A stretch of DNA of 64,000 bases, taken from positions 1 to 64,000 of the forward strand of contig NZ_FNDT01000006.1 in assembly GCF_900099735.1 (NCBI RefSeq), read 5' to 3'. Shown piece after piece: positions 52,924 to 61,571 of the stretch. This DNA comes from Arthrobacter subterraneus. GTDB lineage: Bacteria > Actinomycetota > Actinomycetes > Actinomycetales > Micrococcaceae. The first letter of the stretch is position 1, and each line of letters begins with the position of its first letter. Below the pieces are notes generated by a model. That model saw nothing but the letters and a program-made list of their open reading frames with translations. It was not told the DNA's origin and searched no databases. A program made the translations under genes and the position numbers.

Positions 52924-54462
52924 TCAGGTGGCGTCGATCGGGATGATGCGTGTTCCCACCACTGCTCCGGTGATCCAGTCCTCCCAGTCGACTCGCAGGA
53001 AGTAGCGGCCCGGTGCCGGCGGATGCAGCAGCATGTCGTAACGCTCGGCTGCGCCGTACGCGAGCCTGCTGGTGGTCAGCGGGTAGCCGGAGTCACGGCA
53101 GCTCAATGCCGGCGCACCCGGAACCGACGTGTCCCGGAACGGACGTCCGTCGTGGGAGATCAACTCGGCCATCGGCACTTCCACCCCTGCGGCGTCGGTG
53201 AAGGTCACTATGTTCGGTAGGTAGTTGGCATTGACAGTCCTCAGGAGCGTCGGCTTCCGCGCCCCTCCCGCCACGTTGGCGCGCAGCACCGACAGGCTCC
53301 ACACACGTTCCCGGCCGGCGGGACGACGCGCCAGCTCCCCGCCCAAGAGGTAAAAGTGGCGGGGTTCAAACCGGTTGAGCCCGGCGTCCTCCCCGGACAA
53401 TCCGTCCGCATGGTTCATTTCATGCCAGCGCGGGTCCACACAGTAGGGAGCGAACAGCGCCTCGGTGTCGATGTCATACTCCGGTCCATCCACAAAGGCG
53501 CGCCGCGCTCCGGGAGTCACCGGGTAGTCCGGATGCACCACCGGGTCGATCACGAGCGGCCCGAACATCCCCATCTGCACATGCAGCGGGGTGTTCACGT
53601 GGCAGTGGTAGAAGTACGTCCCGGCCGCCCCGTAGTTGGGATCACCGGGCCGGCCGGCTTCGGGCTGCATCTGGTAGGTGTACTGCCCGTCCACCTCGAA
53701 GGATGTGTGCCCCACACCATCGTTCCGGGGGTCCGGTTCCATGCCGTGCCAGTGAATGGTGTGCGGACCCTTGCTCGGGTGCACGGTGGCGTGGAAGACC
53801 TTCCCCTCCTGCACCCGCAGGGTTGGGCCAGGGAAGCCGCGCTCGTACTGCTCGTCCTCGAAGCTCCACATCTCGAACTCGGCGCCGTCGTCAAGCACCA
53901 GGTCGCGGCTGTGGAATTCGAAATCGACTGCGAATGCCGGCACCTGCGGGAACTCCGTCACCGGGTTCTCGACCTCAAGCTGCTCGGAGCTGAAATCCAC
54001 CTGGCTCTGGAACCTGTGGTGCAGCGTCGGTTCCGGGACGGGGGCAGGGACCGGCTGTTCGGTCGGTTCCGCCGTGGCGGACGGGGAAGCGGATGCGCTT
54101 GCGCTCGCTGAGGCGGTGGCGGTCGCGGTCGCTGAGGCGGTCGCGGAGGCGCTTGCTGAAGCGGAGGCGGACGACGACGCGCTCGGCTTGGCAGAAGCAC
54201 TCGGCTTCGCAGAAGCACTGGGCTTCGCAGTGGCACTCGGCTTCGCAGACGCACCGGGCTTCGCGGAAGCGCTGGGTTTGGACCGCGCCCGTTGGCGCTC
54301 TACCCGTCGTCGTTCCGCTTCGGCGCGCCTGCGCGCATCCGCCTGGCGCTTCCGCTCAGCCGCAGCGCGCCGTCGTTCTTCTTCCTGACGACGCCGCTGC
54401 GCCCGTTCCTGCGCGCGCTCGATCGCCCGGATGGACCGCCGGTCACGGCTGAAAATACTCAC
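52924..54462 (-). CDS. Multicopper oxidase-like protein with basic/low-complexity N-terminus
   Basis: A 512-residue cupredoxin protein. Residues 1-62 form a very basic helix (RRRQEEERRRAAAERKRQAD). Residues 62-132 are Ala/Ser/Lys then Ala/Ser/Thr repeats. Cupredoxin domains span about 150-512. Copper ligands: HTIHWHG (His237, His239) and YFYHCHVNTPLHVQMGM (His286, Cys287, His288, His294, Met297/299). The C-terminal HxxHxH and HCH motifs of standard three-domain oxidases are absent. No signal peptide is visible. Last gene of a three-gene operon; it overlaps the second oxidase by 4 bases. Confidence 0.85.
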   Translation of the reverse strand: MSIFSRDRRSIRAIERAQERAQRRRQEEERRRAAAERKRQADARRRAEAERRRVERQRARSKPSASAKPGASAKPSATAKPSASAKPSASAKPSASSSASASASASATASATATATASASASASASPSATAEPTEQPVPAPVPEPTLHHRFQSQVDFSSEQLEVENPVTEFPQVPAFAVDFEFHSRDLVLDDGAEFEMWSFEDEQYERGFPGPTLRVQEGKVFHATVHPSKGPHTIHWHGMEPDPRNDGVGHTSFEVDGQYTYQMQPEAGRPGDPNYGAAGTYFYHCHVNTPLHVQMGMFGPLVIDPVVHPDYPVTPGARRAFVDGPEYDIDTEALFAPYCVDPRWHEMNHADGLSGEDAGLNRFEPRHFYLLGGELARRPAGRERVWSLSVLRANVAGGARKPTLLRTVNANYLPNIVTFTDAAGVEVPMAELISHDGRPFRDTSVPGAPALSCRDSGYPLTTSRLAYGAAERYDMLLHPPAPGRYFLRVDWEDWITGAVVGTRIIPIDAT

Positions 54463-55847
54463 GGTGCAGCTCCTGGGACAGGGCCCTTCAGGGTCCAGTG
54501 GGCAACGAGGCCGCCGGGATACATTCCGCCGGCAGCGGTCTGGGACGGCTCGGCGTGGCAGTGCATGGGGTACACCCAGTCGGTGGTTCGCGCGAACCAG
54601 ACGGGATCAATCGCGTCCGGCGGCCGCTTGATGGGGATGATGATGTCCTTGCGGTCCATCGGTTCCAGTTCGACGACGTCCTCCCACTGCTGGAGGACAA
54701 CGTGGCCGTCATCGCCGACGAATCCTTCCCGTCGCGGCCAATCCACATTGTTGCGGCGAACCGTCCAGATGTGGTTTCCGTGAAAATGCATTTGATGTAG
54801 AACAATTCCGGCGTTGACAAGCCGTACCAACTGACCGCCGCGCAGGGTCCCAAGCTCGGTCCCCTCGCCGAATTGCCGTACGTCGAGCTGCCGTGGGTAA
54901 CCCGAGATCAGGGTTTCCTCCTCGGTAGCGAGGTTGATGCCGTCGTCGAACGTGACGCCGAGCGACTCGAATCCGCTGCGCCCATTGAGGGTGAAGTACC
55001 GCGGCACCGCGCGGGTTTGCAAAGGATCCACTGTCTGGCCTGCGGCTTCCATAGACGCCCATCGGGGTTCCACGGTATGGCAGATCCACACCCACTGCCG
55101 CTCGAAGGATGCCCGGTCCTTGGCGATATCCCACTGGCACTCCGGGTCCATGACCACGAGCACCCCGAACAGGCCCAGCACCCGTTCAACGGGCGCGTTC
55201 GTCGGATCAGTGAAGATGTAGGTCCCCGGCTTCGGGCAGTCGAACTCCAGGAGGGCCACGGAATCCGGAGCAATGGACCCGGTGGTGAGGTCACCGCCGT
55301 CGGCGCCTGCCCCATGCACGGTAAGTGTGTGGGGCTTGCCCAGCCGATTCTGTACGCGCAGGCGGACAGTACTCCCCAGTTCGGCGACGATCGTCCGCTG
55401 CGGGAAATAGCTCGCCCAGTAGTTGCGGTGGATGACGTACTGCCCGGGGTTGGCGGAGTCCGCTCGCAGCGGCGTAGGCGTCCCGCGGGGAGGCAAGGGA
55501 GCCCCGAGCGGGTAGCTGCGGCCGGGAACTACATCACCTGCAACGGTGATGACTGTCGGGTCGAGACGCAGGCTCGGAGTCGGGTCGTCGATGTCGGTGG
55601 GCCTGCTGCCGAAGCCGCGGTGGTACACGAGGGTGTCGTCCACCATCTTCAGGTAGCCTTCGTTGATGTAGAGGTCCAGCACGCCGGGCAGCGGCGCCAG
55701 TGCCAACGGGATCGGCATGCGCGCCACGCGGGAACGCGGTGCGGAGGGCTGCACCAGCGGCAGCGCCGCGAAGCCCAGCCCCGCCGCTGCGCCAAGCTTG
55801 AGGAGGTCACTGCGGGCCAGGATTTCGGGAGGCAACTGCTCAGCCAT
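54459..55847 (-). CDS. Multicopper oxidase-like protein with C-terminal ligand set only
   Basis: A 462-residue cupredoxin protein. The N-terminal segment LARSDLLKLGAAAGLGFAALPLV resembles a Tat signal but has Arg-Ser instead of Arg-Arg. First-domain ligands are largely lost (HTLTVHG, and YIFTDPTN where HxH is expected). The third-domain ligands are present: HQMHFHG (His351, 354, 356) and YPMHCHAEPSQTAAGGM (His429, Cys430, His431, Met442), with Ser435 in the usual type-1 His position. Complementary to the downstream paralog, suggesting a joint enzyme (inference). Overlaps both neighbours. Confidence 0.85.
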   Translation of the reverse strand: MAEQLPPEILARSDLLKLGAAAGLGFAALPLVQPSAPRSRVARMPIPLALAPLPGVLDLYINEGYLKMVDDTLVYHRGFGSRPTDIDDPTPSLRLDPTVITVAGDVVPGRSYPLGAPLPPRGTPTPLRADSANPGQYVIHRNYWASYFPQRTIVAELGSTVRLRVQNRLGKPHTLTVHGAGADGGDLTTGSIAPDSVALLEFDCPKPGTYIFTDPTNAPVERVLGLFGVLVVMDPECQWDIAKDRASFERQWVWICHTVEPRWASMEAAGQTVDPLQTRAVPRYFTLNGRSGFESLGVTFDDGINLATEEETLISGYPRQLDVRQFGEGTELGTLRGGQLVRLVNAGIVLHQMHFHGNHIWTVRRNNVDWPRREGFVGDDGHVVLQQWEDVVELEPMDRKDIIIPIKRPPDAIDPVWFARTTDWVYPMHCHAEPSQTAAGGMYPGGLVAHWTLKGPVPGAAP

Positions 55848-56460
55848 GATTCTCCTCCAGGGAGCCGGGTCGAAGAGAGATGCGCGGAAGGGCCAGCACC
55901 AGCGGAGCAGGGCCGCCCCACGGGTCAGTGAACCGGGCTGAGAGACCGGATGCCCCGCTCGGGACCAGGAAACTGATCCACAGGCTGCGGTGTGAGCCGG
56001 GCGTCAACAGGATCTTGGCGACGTCGGCCGCCCGGTTGGTCACCGTCGTCGTGTTCGCGACGAGAAGGCGGAGCTGCCCCGGCGCAAACAGGACATTCCG
56101 CTCCGATGTGTTGCGGACCTCCAGCTTCACCGCCACGTGTTCACCCCAGGTGTGGTTGAACGGCTGGGCGGTCCCCGTCACCGCATGCGATCCGGCTGTG
56201 TGCCCGCCGGCGCTGAGTACCCCAGCCATGCGGGCCTGCCGCTCTGCGGCTGAGATCCGGACGGAACCGAACGACGTCGGTACCTCCTCGGTGCCGCCGG
56301 CTGCGGAAAGGACTCCCCATCCCGCTGCGGTGGCCAGCGCACCGCTGCCTATCAGAATGCCAAAAACTCTGCGCGTGAGTCCGTTGGGACGGTCGGCTGC
56401 CTCCCCAGGCATCAGGTCAGCCGCATCCTGCTCGGCCAGCGCGATTTCCTCAATCGCCAT
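55840..56460 (-). CDS. Tat-exported partner protein of the oxidase operon
   Basis: A 206-residue protein, first gene of the operon. The N-terminal Tat-type motif GLTRRVFGILIGSGALATAAGWGV (twin Arg about 30-31) is followed by a beta-rich domain (HVAVKLEVRNTSERNVLFAPGQLRLLV, SHRSLWISFLVPSGASGLSARF) of DUF4352-like or cupredoxin-like character without obvious copper ligands. It overlaps the next gene by 8 bases. Probably exported and possibly a chaperone or export partner for the oxidases; not recognised by name. Confidence 0.65.
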   Translation of the reverse strand: MAIEEIALAEQDAADLMPGEAADRPNGLTRRVFGILIGSGALATAAGWGVLSAAGGTEEVPTSFGSVRISAAERQARMAGVLSAGGHTAGSHAVTGTAQPFNHTWGEHVAVKLEVRNTSERNVLFAPGQLRLLVANTTTVTNRAADVAKILLTPGSHRSLWISFLVPSGASGLSARFTDPWGGPAPLVLALPRISLRPGSLEENHG

Positions 56461-56579
56461 TACTCGCCTCTATGTCATGCGTGGATGCTGCAGGAAACCA
56501 GTGTTATATCGAGACCTTGGAGAAACCCTTGACCGTCACGAATTACCCGTCGTTGACCGGTTCGCCGGATACTTGAACC

Positions 56580-57461
56580 ATGACTTCCCCTGAGCCCATC
56601 GGCCTCCTGCTCGATGTCGACGGACCCGTTGCCAGCCCGGTGTCACGTACTGTGCGTCCCGAGATCATTGACGCGCTGATCGCCCTGGCCGGTGCCGGTT
56701 GGCCGGTCATTTTCAACACCGGCCGCTCCGATGAATTCATCCGCGAGGAGGTCATGAACCCCATGCTGGCGGCGGGGATTCCCGAGGGCATCACCTTCCA
56801 CGCCATCTGCGAGAAGGGTGCAACCTGGTTCAGTTTCGACGCCGGCGGCGCAACCGCGGTGGAGGTTGATGACGCGCTGGCGCTTCCGGCGGCATTCGGG
56901 AGTGAGGTGCGGCGCCTCGTTGAAGACCAGTTCGCCGACCATATGTTCTTCGACGAGACCAAACGCGCCATGGTGTCGATCGAGCAGCGTCTCGATGTGG
57001 GAAACGCGGACTACCTCGACCGGCAGGGACCGTTCGACGCCGCCGTCCTCGAGATCATGCAGCACTTCGACATGGGGGTCTGCCGTCTGGCCCACCACCT
57101 TCCGGACAGCGACGACAGCGTCGACTACCGCGTGGACCCCACCATCATCTCCACCGACATCGAGTCGGTGAGGGTGGGCAAGGACCTGGGCGCCGAGCGG
57201 GCGCTGCGCCTCATCGAGGGCGAGGTCCCGCACACCTGGCGGACCGTCGGTGACTCCCGGACCGATTACGCCATGGCGGACTACCTTCACGAGCACGGCT
57301 ACAGCGTTGCCCACGTGGATGTCCGCCCTGCCGATGGTGTTCCGGAGAAGCCCTACCCGGTGCTGACGGAGGGTGAACTGACCAACGACGACGCCGGTGC
57401 CGCCTTCCTGCTCCGCTGCGCCGAAACTGCGGTGTTACCGGTGGTGGAACCGCTTCGCTGA
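56580..57461 (+). CDS. HAD-superfamily hydrolase
   Basis: A 293-residue HAD protein, Cof/trehalose-phosphatase-like. Motif I is LLLDVDGPVASP (nucleophile Asp about 11, second Asp about 13), motif II IFNTGRSDEFI, and motif IV VGDSRTDYAMADYL. The cap region has SIEQRLDVGNADYLD. Divergent from the oxidase operon. Substrate unknown; probably a phosphosugar. Confidence 0.85.
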   Translation: MTSPEPIGLLLDVDGPVASPVSRTVRPEIIDALIALAGAGWPVIFNTGRSDEFIREEVMNPMLAAGIPEGITFHAICEKGATWFSFDAGGATAVEVDDALALPAAFGSEVRRLVEDQFADHMFFDETKRAMVSIEQRLDVGNADYLDRQGPFDAAVLEIMQHFDMGVCRLAHHLPDSDDSVDYRVDPTIISTDIESVRVGKDLGAERALRLIEGEVPHTWRTVGDSRTDYAMADYLHEHGYSVAHVDVRPADGVPEKPYPVLTEGELTNDDAGAAFLLRCAETAVLPVVEPLR

Positions 57462-57463
57462 GG

Positions 57464-57482
57464 AGGCGGATAACCGCCTTTT
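57464..57482 (+). terminator. Short rho-independent terminator after the HAD gene
   Basis: AGGCGG (57464-57469), loop ATAA, CCGCCT (57474-57479) followed by TTTT, directly after the stop at 57461. Small but canonical in form. Confidence 0.55.
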
Positions 57483-57522
57483 GGCCCGCGGATTCCTGCG
57501 CTCAACGCCGATGGTGTCCGCG

Positions 57523-58017
57523 TCAGGACTGCAGCGCCTTCTCGATCTCGGCCACGACTTCCGGTGCGTCCGGTTCCACCGTGGGTGGGAACCGCGCGAC
57601 CACGGAGCCGGCGTCGTTCACCAGGAACTTCTCGAAGTTCCATTTCACGAAGCCCGGCAGGAGACCGGTGCGGAACCGGGTGAGCTCAGCGTAGAGGGGA
57701 TGCTGGTTCCGGCCCCGGACATCGGTCTTGGTGGTCAGCGGGAAGGTCACGCCGAAGTTCATGGAGCAGAATGCCTGGATGTCCTCTTCCGTACCCGGTT
57801 CCTGTGCCATGAACTGGTTGCTCGGTACGCCCAGCACCACCAGGCCCTGATCTGCGTAGGTTCGGTAGAGGCTCTCCAGCGCCGCGTACTGCGGAGTGAA
57901 TCCGCACTGGGATGCGACATTCACCACCAGAACGGTTTTGCCCTCGAAATCGCCGAAGGTCCGCTCGGTGCCGTCGATCATGGTCAGCGGGATGTCGTGA
58001 AGGTTCTGCTGGGGCAC
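57523..58017 (-). CDS. Glutathione peroxidase-like thiol peroxidase
   Basis: Thiol peroxidase of 164 residues. The GTG at 58017 (VPQQNLHDIPLTM) was chosen because AAGGAG lies 6 bases upstream; an ATG at 58047 lacks this. Motifs: VLVVNVASQCGFTPQY with the peroxidatic Cys (about 36), LGVPSNQFMAQEPGT (Gln/Asn of the tetrad) and GFVKWNFEKFLV (Trp/Asn). As in other bacterial members, Cys replaces selenocysteine and thioredoxin or mycothiol rather than glutathione is the likely reductant. Confidence 0.93.
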   Translation of the reverse strand: MPQQNLHDIPLTMIDGTERTFGDFEGKTVLVVNVASQCGFTPQYAALESLYRTYADQGLVVLGVPSNQFMAQEPGTEEDIQAFCSMNFGVTFPLTTKTDVRGRNQHPLYAELTRFRTGLLPGFVKWNFEKFLVNDAGSVVARFPPTVEPDAPEVVAEIEKALQS

Positions 58018-58108
58018 TGCTGCTCCTTGTCGGTCACGGGTACTCATGAACACTTCGTTGGCGGCGCCCGCGCGGATGGCTCCCAACGAAGACCTGCATA
58101 CTGGACCC

Positions 58109-59008
58109 ATGGCGTCACCCTTCTCCCGGCTCCGCGTTGAACTCAAGAACACCTTCACCGGCACCGGTGCCGAGCCGCCGGCCTGGACCGAAGAACTGGC
58201 CGAGGGCGACGACGCCGGTTGCTTCCCTCCCGGTTCCGCCGTCTGGGAGGTGCACAGCTCCATGACGCCGACTGTGGGGGGCATCCGAGCGCTGCTGCTG
58301 CAGGCGCTCCACCCGGGCGCGATGGCAGGCGTGTATGCGCACTCGAATTTCCGGGAAGACCCGTTGGGGCGGCTGGCCAACACCATCCGCTGGATTTTCA
58401 CCGTCACGTACGGCTCCACCGAAGCGGCGCGCAGCGCGTCAGGGTGGGTGCGCCGCCTGCACGAGAAGGTGAGCGGCACCTACGTGGATGCGAACGGCGT
58501 CGAACATTCCTACAGCGCCAACGATCCGCACCTGGCCTGCTGGGTGCACCTCGCCTTCACCGACTCGTTCCTCAGCGCACACCAGCGGTACGGGCTGCGA
58601 TTCCCGGGCGGTGCGGACGACTACGTGGCCCAGTGGGCCGTGGCCGGCGAACTGATGGGCGTGACGGACCCGCCGCGCAGCGTCGCCGAGTTACGTTCAC
58701 AGCTGGCCGCGTACGACGGCGAACTGACCTCCAGCCGCCAGGTCCAGGACGCGCTGGCCTACATCATGCGCCCACCGCTCCCCCGATCGCAGCGGCTGGG
58801 CTACCGGGTGCTCTTCACCGGTGCGGTGGCGACGCTGACCCCGCGGCAGCGGGAGATGCTTGGGCTGGCGCTGCCGCACCTCGGGCCGGTTCCGATCCCC
58901 GTCAAACCGGCCGTGATGCTGGTGCTCGGCGTGCTGAAACTGGGCCTGGGCAGGCAGGGACCCAGCGAAGCGGCAGCGCTTCGCCGGATCCGTCGCGTCA
59001 CGGGCTGA
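58109..59008 (+). CDS. MpaB-like oxygenase (DUF2236)
   Basis: A 299-residue heme-binding oxygenase-like protein (ER-bound oxygenase MpaB/Lcp family) from the ATG at 58109. Typical pattern: GGIRALLLQALHPGAMAGVYAHSNFREDPLGRLANTIRWIFTVTYGS, with the heme-ligand His candidate in ALHPGAM, then HEKVSGTYVDANG, HLACWVHLAFTDSFLSAHQRYG and YIMRPPLPRSQRLGYRVL. Substrate unknown. Divergent from the peroxidase. Confidence 0.87.
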   Translation: MASPFSRLRVELKNTFTGTGAEPPAWTEELAEGDDAGCFPPGSAVWEVHSSMTPTVGGIRALLLQALHPGAMAGVYAHSNFREDPLGRLANTIRWIFTVTYGSTEAARSASGWVRRLHEKVSGTYVDANGVEHSYSANDPHLACWVHLAFTDSFLSAHQRYGLRFPGGADDYVAQWAVAGELMGVTDPPRSVAELRSQLAAYDGELTSSRQVQDALAYIMRPPLPRSQRLGYRVLFTGAVATLTPRQREMLGLALPHLGPVPIPVKPAVMLVLGVLKLGLGRQGPSEAAALRRIRRVTG

Positions 59009-59101
59009 GCCGGGGGCGCGCGTCGCGGCCTGAACCATATTCGGAGCCGCGCCGCAGCCTGAGCCGGGACGCGACACCGGCTCAGCCGCCGCGCTTCAGC
59101 T

Positions 59102-60286
59102 TTACGTGGCCGGCTTCGTCCGGTCAGGCAGGGCCAGGCGGAAGACCTTCGCCCACGCCGAACCGACCTGCTTGAGCAGCGGGCCTGTGGTGTACGGCAG
59201 CCCGTAGCGGTCGCAGATCTCCCGAACCTTCGGAGCGATCTCGTGGTAGCGGTTCGAAGGCAGGTCCGGGAACAGGTGGTGCTCGATCTGGTGGGAAAGG
59301 TTGCCCGTCATCAGATGCATGAACTTCGAGCCGGAGATGTTGGCCGACCCGATCATCTGCCGCACATACCAGTCACCGCGGGTTTCGCCGTCGACCATTT
59401 CCTCCGTGAAGGTGTCGGTACCGGCGGGGAAATGTCCGCAGAAGATCACTGCGTGTGCCCACACGTTGCGTACGGCGTTGGCGGTGAGGGTACCGATCAG
59501 CGCCTGACGGCCGGACCCGCTGAGCATGGCCACCAGGGGCGTTGCGAGGTAGTCCTTGCTGAACTGCTTGGCTGCCTTGCGTCCGAGTGCCTGGAGGTCC
59601 CGGGTCATGGCCTCCTTGGACTTCAAGCCTTCCTTGTACTCCGGGATCTCCAGATCGTAGAGCGCGATGCCCCACTCGAAGAGCGGCGCAAGAACCGCGT
59701 TGTACACCGGGTTGCCCAGGTTGAAGGGCTTCCACGGCTGGTCGTCGTCCATGCGCAGGAGGTTGTAGCCGACGTCGCGGTCCTTGCCCACCACGTTGGT
59801 CCAGCGGTGGTGGAGGTCATTGTGCGTGTGCTGCCAGGACCGCGTGGGGGTGACGAAGTCCCAGTCCCACGTGGTGGAGTGGATGTCCGGATCCCGCATC
59901 CAGTCCCACTGTCCGTGGAGGATGTTGTGGCCGAGCTCCATGTTCTCGAGGATCTTCGCGAAGCTCAGCATGGTGGTGCCGGCCACCCAGGCGACCTTGT
60001 TCCGCCCGAACAGCAGCGCTGCACGTCCTCCGAACTCCAGTGCGCGCTGGGCCTTGATCACCCTCCGGATGTAGTCGGCGTCGTGCTGGCCGCGGCGCCC
60101 GAGCACCTCGTCCCGGATGGCGTCCAGCTCACGGCTCAGCTCCGCCACCTGCTCGTCCGAAAGGTGGGCGGCTGCGGGCGGGCGCACCACTGGGTGTCCG
60201 GTTTCCGCGAGCGCTCCCGCACGTCGGCGCGGAGCGGCTTTCTCCACTGCAGTGTCTTCCGACACGTGTTCTGCAACGTTCGTCAT
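59102..60286 (-). CDS. Membrane fatty-acid desaturase (DesA3-like)
   Basis: Delta-9-type acyl-CoA or lipid desaturase, 394 residues. Three His boxes bind the di-iron centre: HNILHGQWDW (about 139), HTHNDLHHRW (about 174) and HQIEHHLFPD (about 350). Membrane spans flank them. A Pro/Ala-rich N-terminus of about 45 residues precedes the fold. It lies 24 bases after its probable electron donor, as in mycobacterial Rv3229c-Rv3230c. It adjusts membrane fluidity. Confidence 0.92.
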   Translation of the reverse strand: MTNVAEHVSEDTAVEKAAPRRRAGALAETGHPVVRPPAAAHLSDEQVAELSRELDAIRDEVLGRRGQHDADYIRRVIKAQRALEFGGRAALLFGRNKVAWVAGTTMLSFAKILENMELGHNILHGQWDWMRDPDIHSTTWDWDFVTPTRSWQHTHNDLHHRWTNVVGKDRDVGYNLLRMDDDQPWKPFNLGNPVYNAVLAPLFEWGIALYDLEIPEYKEGLKSKEAMTRDLQALGRKAAKQFSKDYLATPLVAMLSGSGRQALIGTLTANAVRNVWAHAVIFCGHFPAGTDTFTEEMVDGETRGDWYVRQMIGSANISGSKFMHLMTGNLSHQIEHHLFPDLPSNRYHEIAPKVREICDRYGLPYTTGPLLKQVGSAWAKVFRLALPDRTKPAT

Positions 60287-60310
60287 ACCCTCACTCCTTT
60301 GGATATCGAG

Positions 60311-61372
60311 TTAGATGTCGAGGTTCACGGGTCCGGCGGCCGCCGAAACGCACGTCTGGATGAGCTGGCCGGGCTCGCCATGTACTTCATTGGTGCGAAG
60401 ATCCCTCACCTGCCCCTCACGCAATGGAAGCAGACAGCTGTGACAGATTCCCATCCGGCAACCGCTGGGCATGAGCACTCCGGCGTCCTCGCCGACCTCA
60501 AGCAGCGGGGTGTTGCCGTCGGCCTCCACCTCGCGGTCCGAGGCCTCAAAGGTGACCAAACCGCCGTCGTTCCCTGCTCCGTCAGCGAGGACGGTACTGA
60601 ACCGTTCAATCTTCAGGCTACCCGCAGGTAGCGCCGCCTGCTTTTCCCAGAGCGATTCGGCGCTCTCCAGGAACTCTTCCGGCCCGCAGGCGTAGGCGGC
60701 CCGCTCGCGCCAGTCTCCACAGAGCCGGTCCAGCGCGGCTGTGGAGCTGAAGTCGATGCGCCCGTGCTCGGAGGTGAACCAGAGCTTGACCCGAAACTGG
60801 CGGAACTGGTCAGCGAGCTCGCGCAGCTCTTCGACGAAGAGGCTCTTGAGGGGGGTCCGGGCGGAGTGGATCAGGACGACGTCGGCATCCGGCCGACGGG
60901 GAACCAGTGTGCGGATCATGGACATCACCGGGGTGATGCCGCTGCCGGCCGTCAGCATCAGGAGTGGGCGGGGCCGCTCCGGAAGCACAAAAGTGCCCTG
61001 CGGCGGAGCGAGGAAGAGCACGTCTCCCGGCTTGGTATCGCGCACCAGGACCCGGGAAATCTCACCCATGTCCGTCACTGTGATGGCCGGATCATGTCCC
61101 GCCGCCGCACTGAGCGAGTAGGAGCGCCAGTGGCGGACGCCGTTCACCTCCACTCCGATGCGCGCCCACTGTCCAGCGCGGTGCGCTTTCCAGCCGCGGC
61201 CGGGGTGGAAGTAGATGGTGACCGAGTCAGCAGTTTCGGGCACAACTTTGGTCACCACGCCGCGCAGCTGGCGGGCGGAGAACACCGGGTTGAACAGAGC
61301 CAGAAAATCTTCCGGCGCCAACGGCGTTGTCAACGCGGAAACAGCATGTCTCAGCTTAGGTCGCCGCGTCAT
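60311..61372 (-). CDS. Ferredoxin-type reductase for the desaturase
   Basis: FAD/NADPH reductase fused to a plant-type [2Fe-2S] domain, 353 residues. FAD-binding RxYS motif in HWRSYSLSAAAG (about 82), NAD(P)-binding PRPLLMLTAGSGITPVMSMIR (about 132), and C-terminal iron-sulfur motif PSGCRMGICHSCLLPL with a further Cys in QTCVSAA. It resembles Rv3230c, the electron donor of DesA3. First gene of the two-gene desaturase operon. Confidence 0.92.
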   Translation of the reverse strand: MTRRPKLRHAVSALTTPLAPEDFLALFNPVFSARQLRGVVTKVVPETADSVTIYFHPGRGWKAHRAGQWARIGVEVNGVRHWRSYSLSAAAGHDPAITVTDMGEISRVLVRDTKPGDVLFLAPPQGTFVLPERPRPLLMLTAGSGITPVMSMIRTLVPRRPDADVVLIHSARTPLKSLFVEELRELADQFRQFRVKLWFTSEHGRIDFSSTAALDRLCGDWRERAAYACGPEEFLESAESLWEKQAALPAGSLKIERFSTVLADGAGNDGGLVTFEASDREVEADGNTPLLEVGEDAGVLMPSGCRMGICHSCLLPLREGQVRDLRTNEVHGEPGQLIQTCVSAAAGPVNLDI

Positions 61373-61571
61373 CCTTGCAGGTCCAATCGAAACTCCTCAC
61401 AGGATGGGCACTTGCCGAAGATATCAGGCGATCACGGCTGGTGTTGTATCCAGTGTGGACTCCATGTGTCATGCTTCGGAAGGCTCACCGACGAATACTT
61501 TGATCAGTAGGCTTATCATTCTCGCATAGTCTGCCGTGAAGGCGACATCGAAAGAACGCCGGAGGCAGACC

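Noticed and set aside
53356-54111. Open frame opposite the first multicopper oxidase gene
   Set aside because: Composition is that of an antisense shadow, and the Ala/Ser repeats produce artificial Ala/Val/Glu repeats on the other strand.
58018-58479. N-terminal extension of the glutathione peroxidase frame
   Set aside because: It overlaps the divergent MpaB-like gene and has no peroxidase homology. The GTG at 58017 has AAGGAG at proper spacing.
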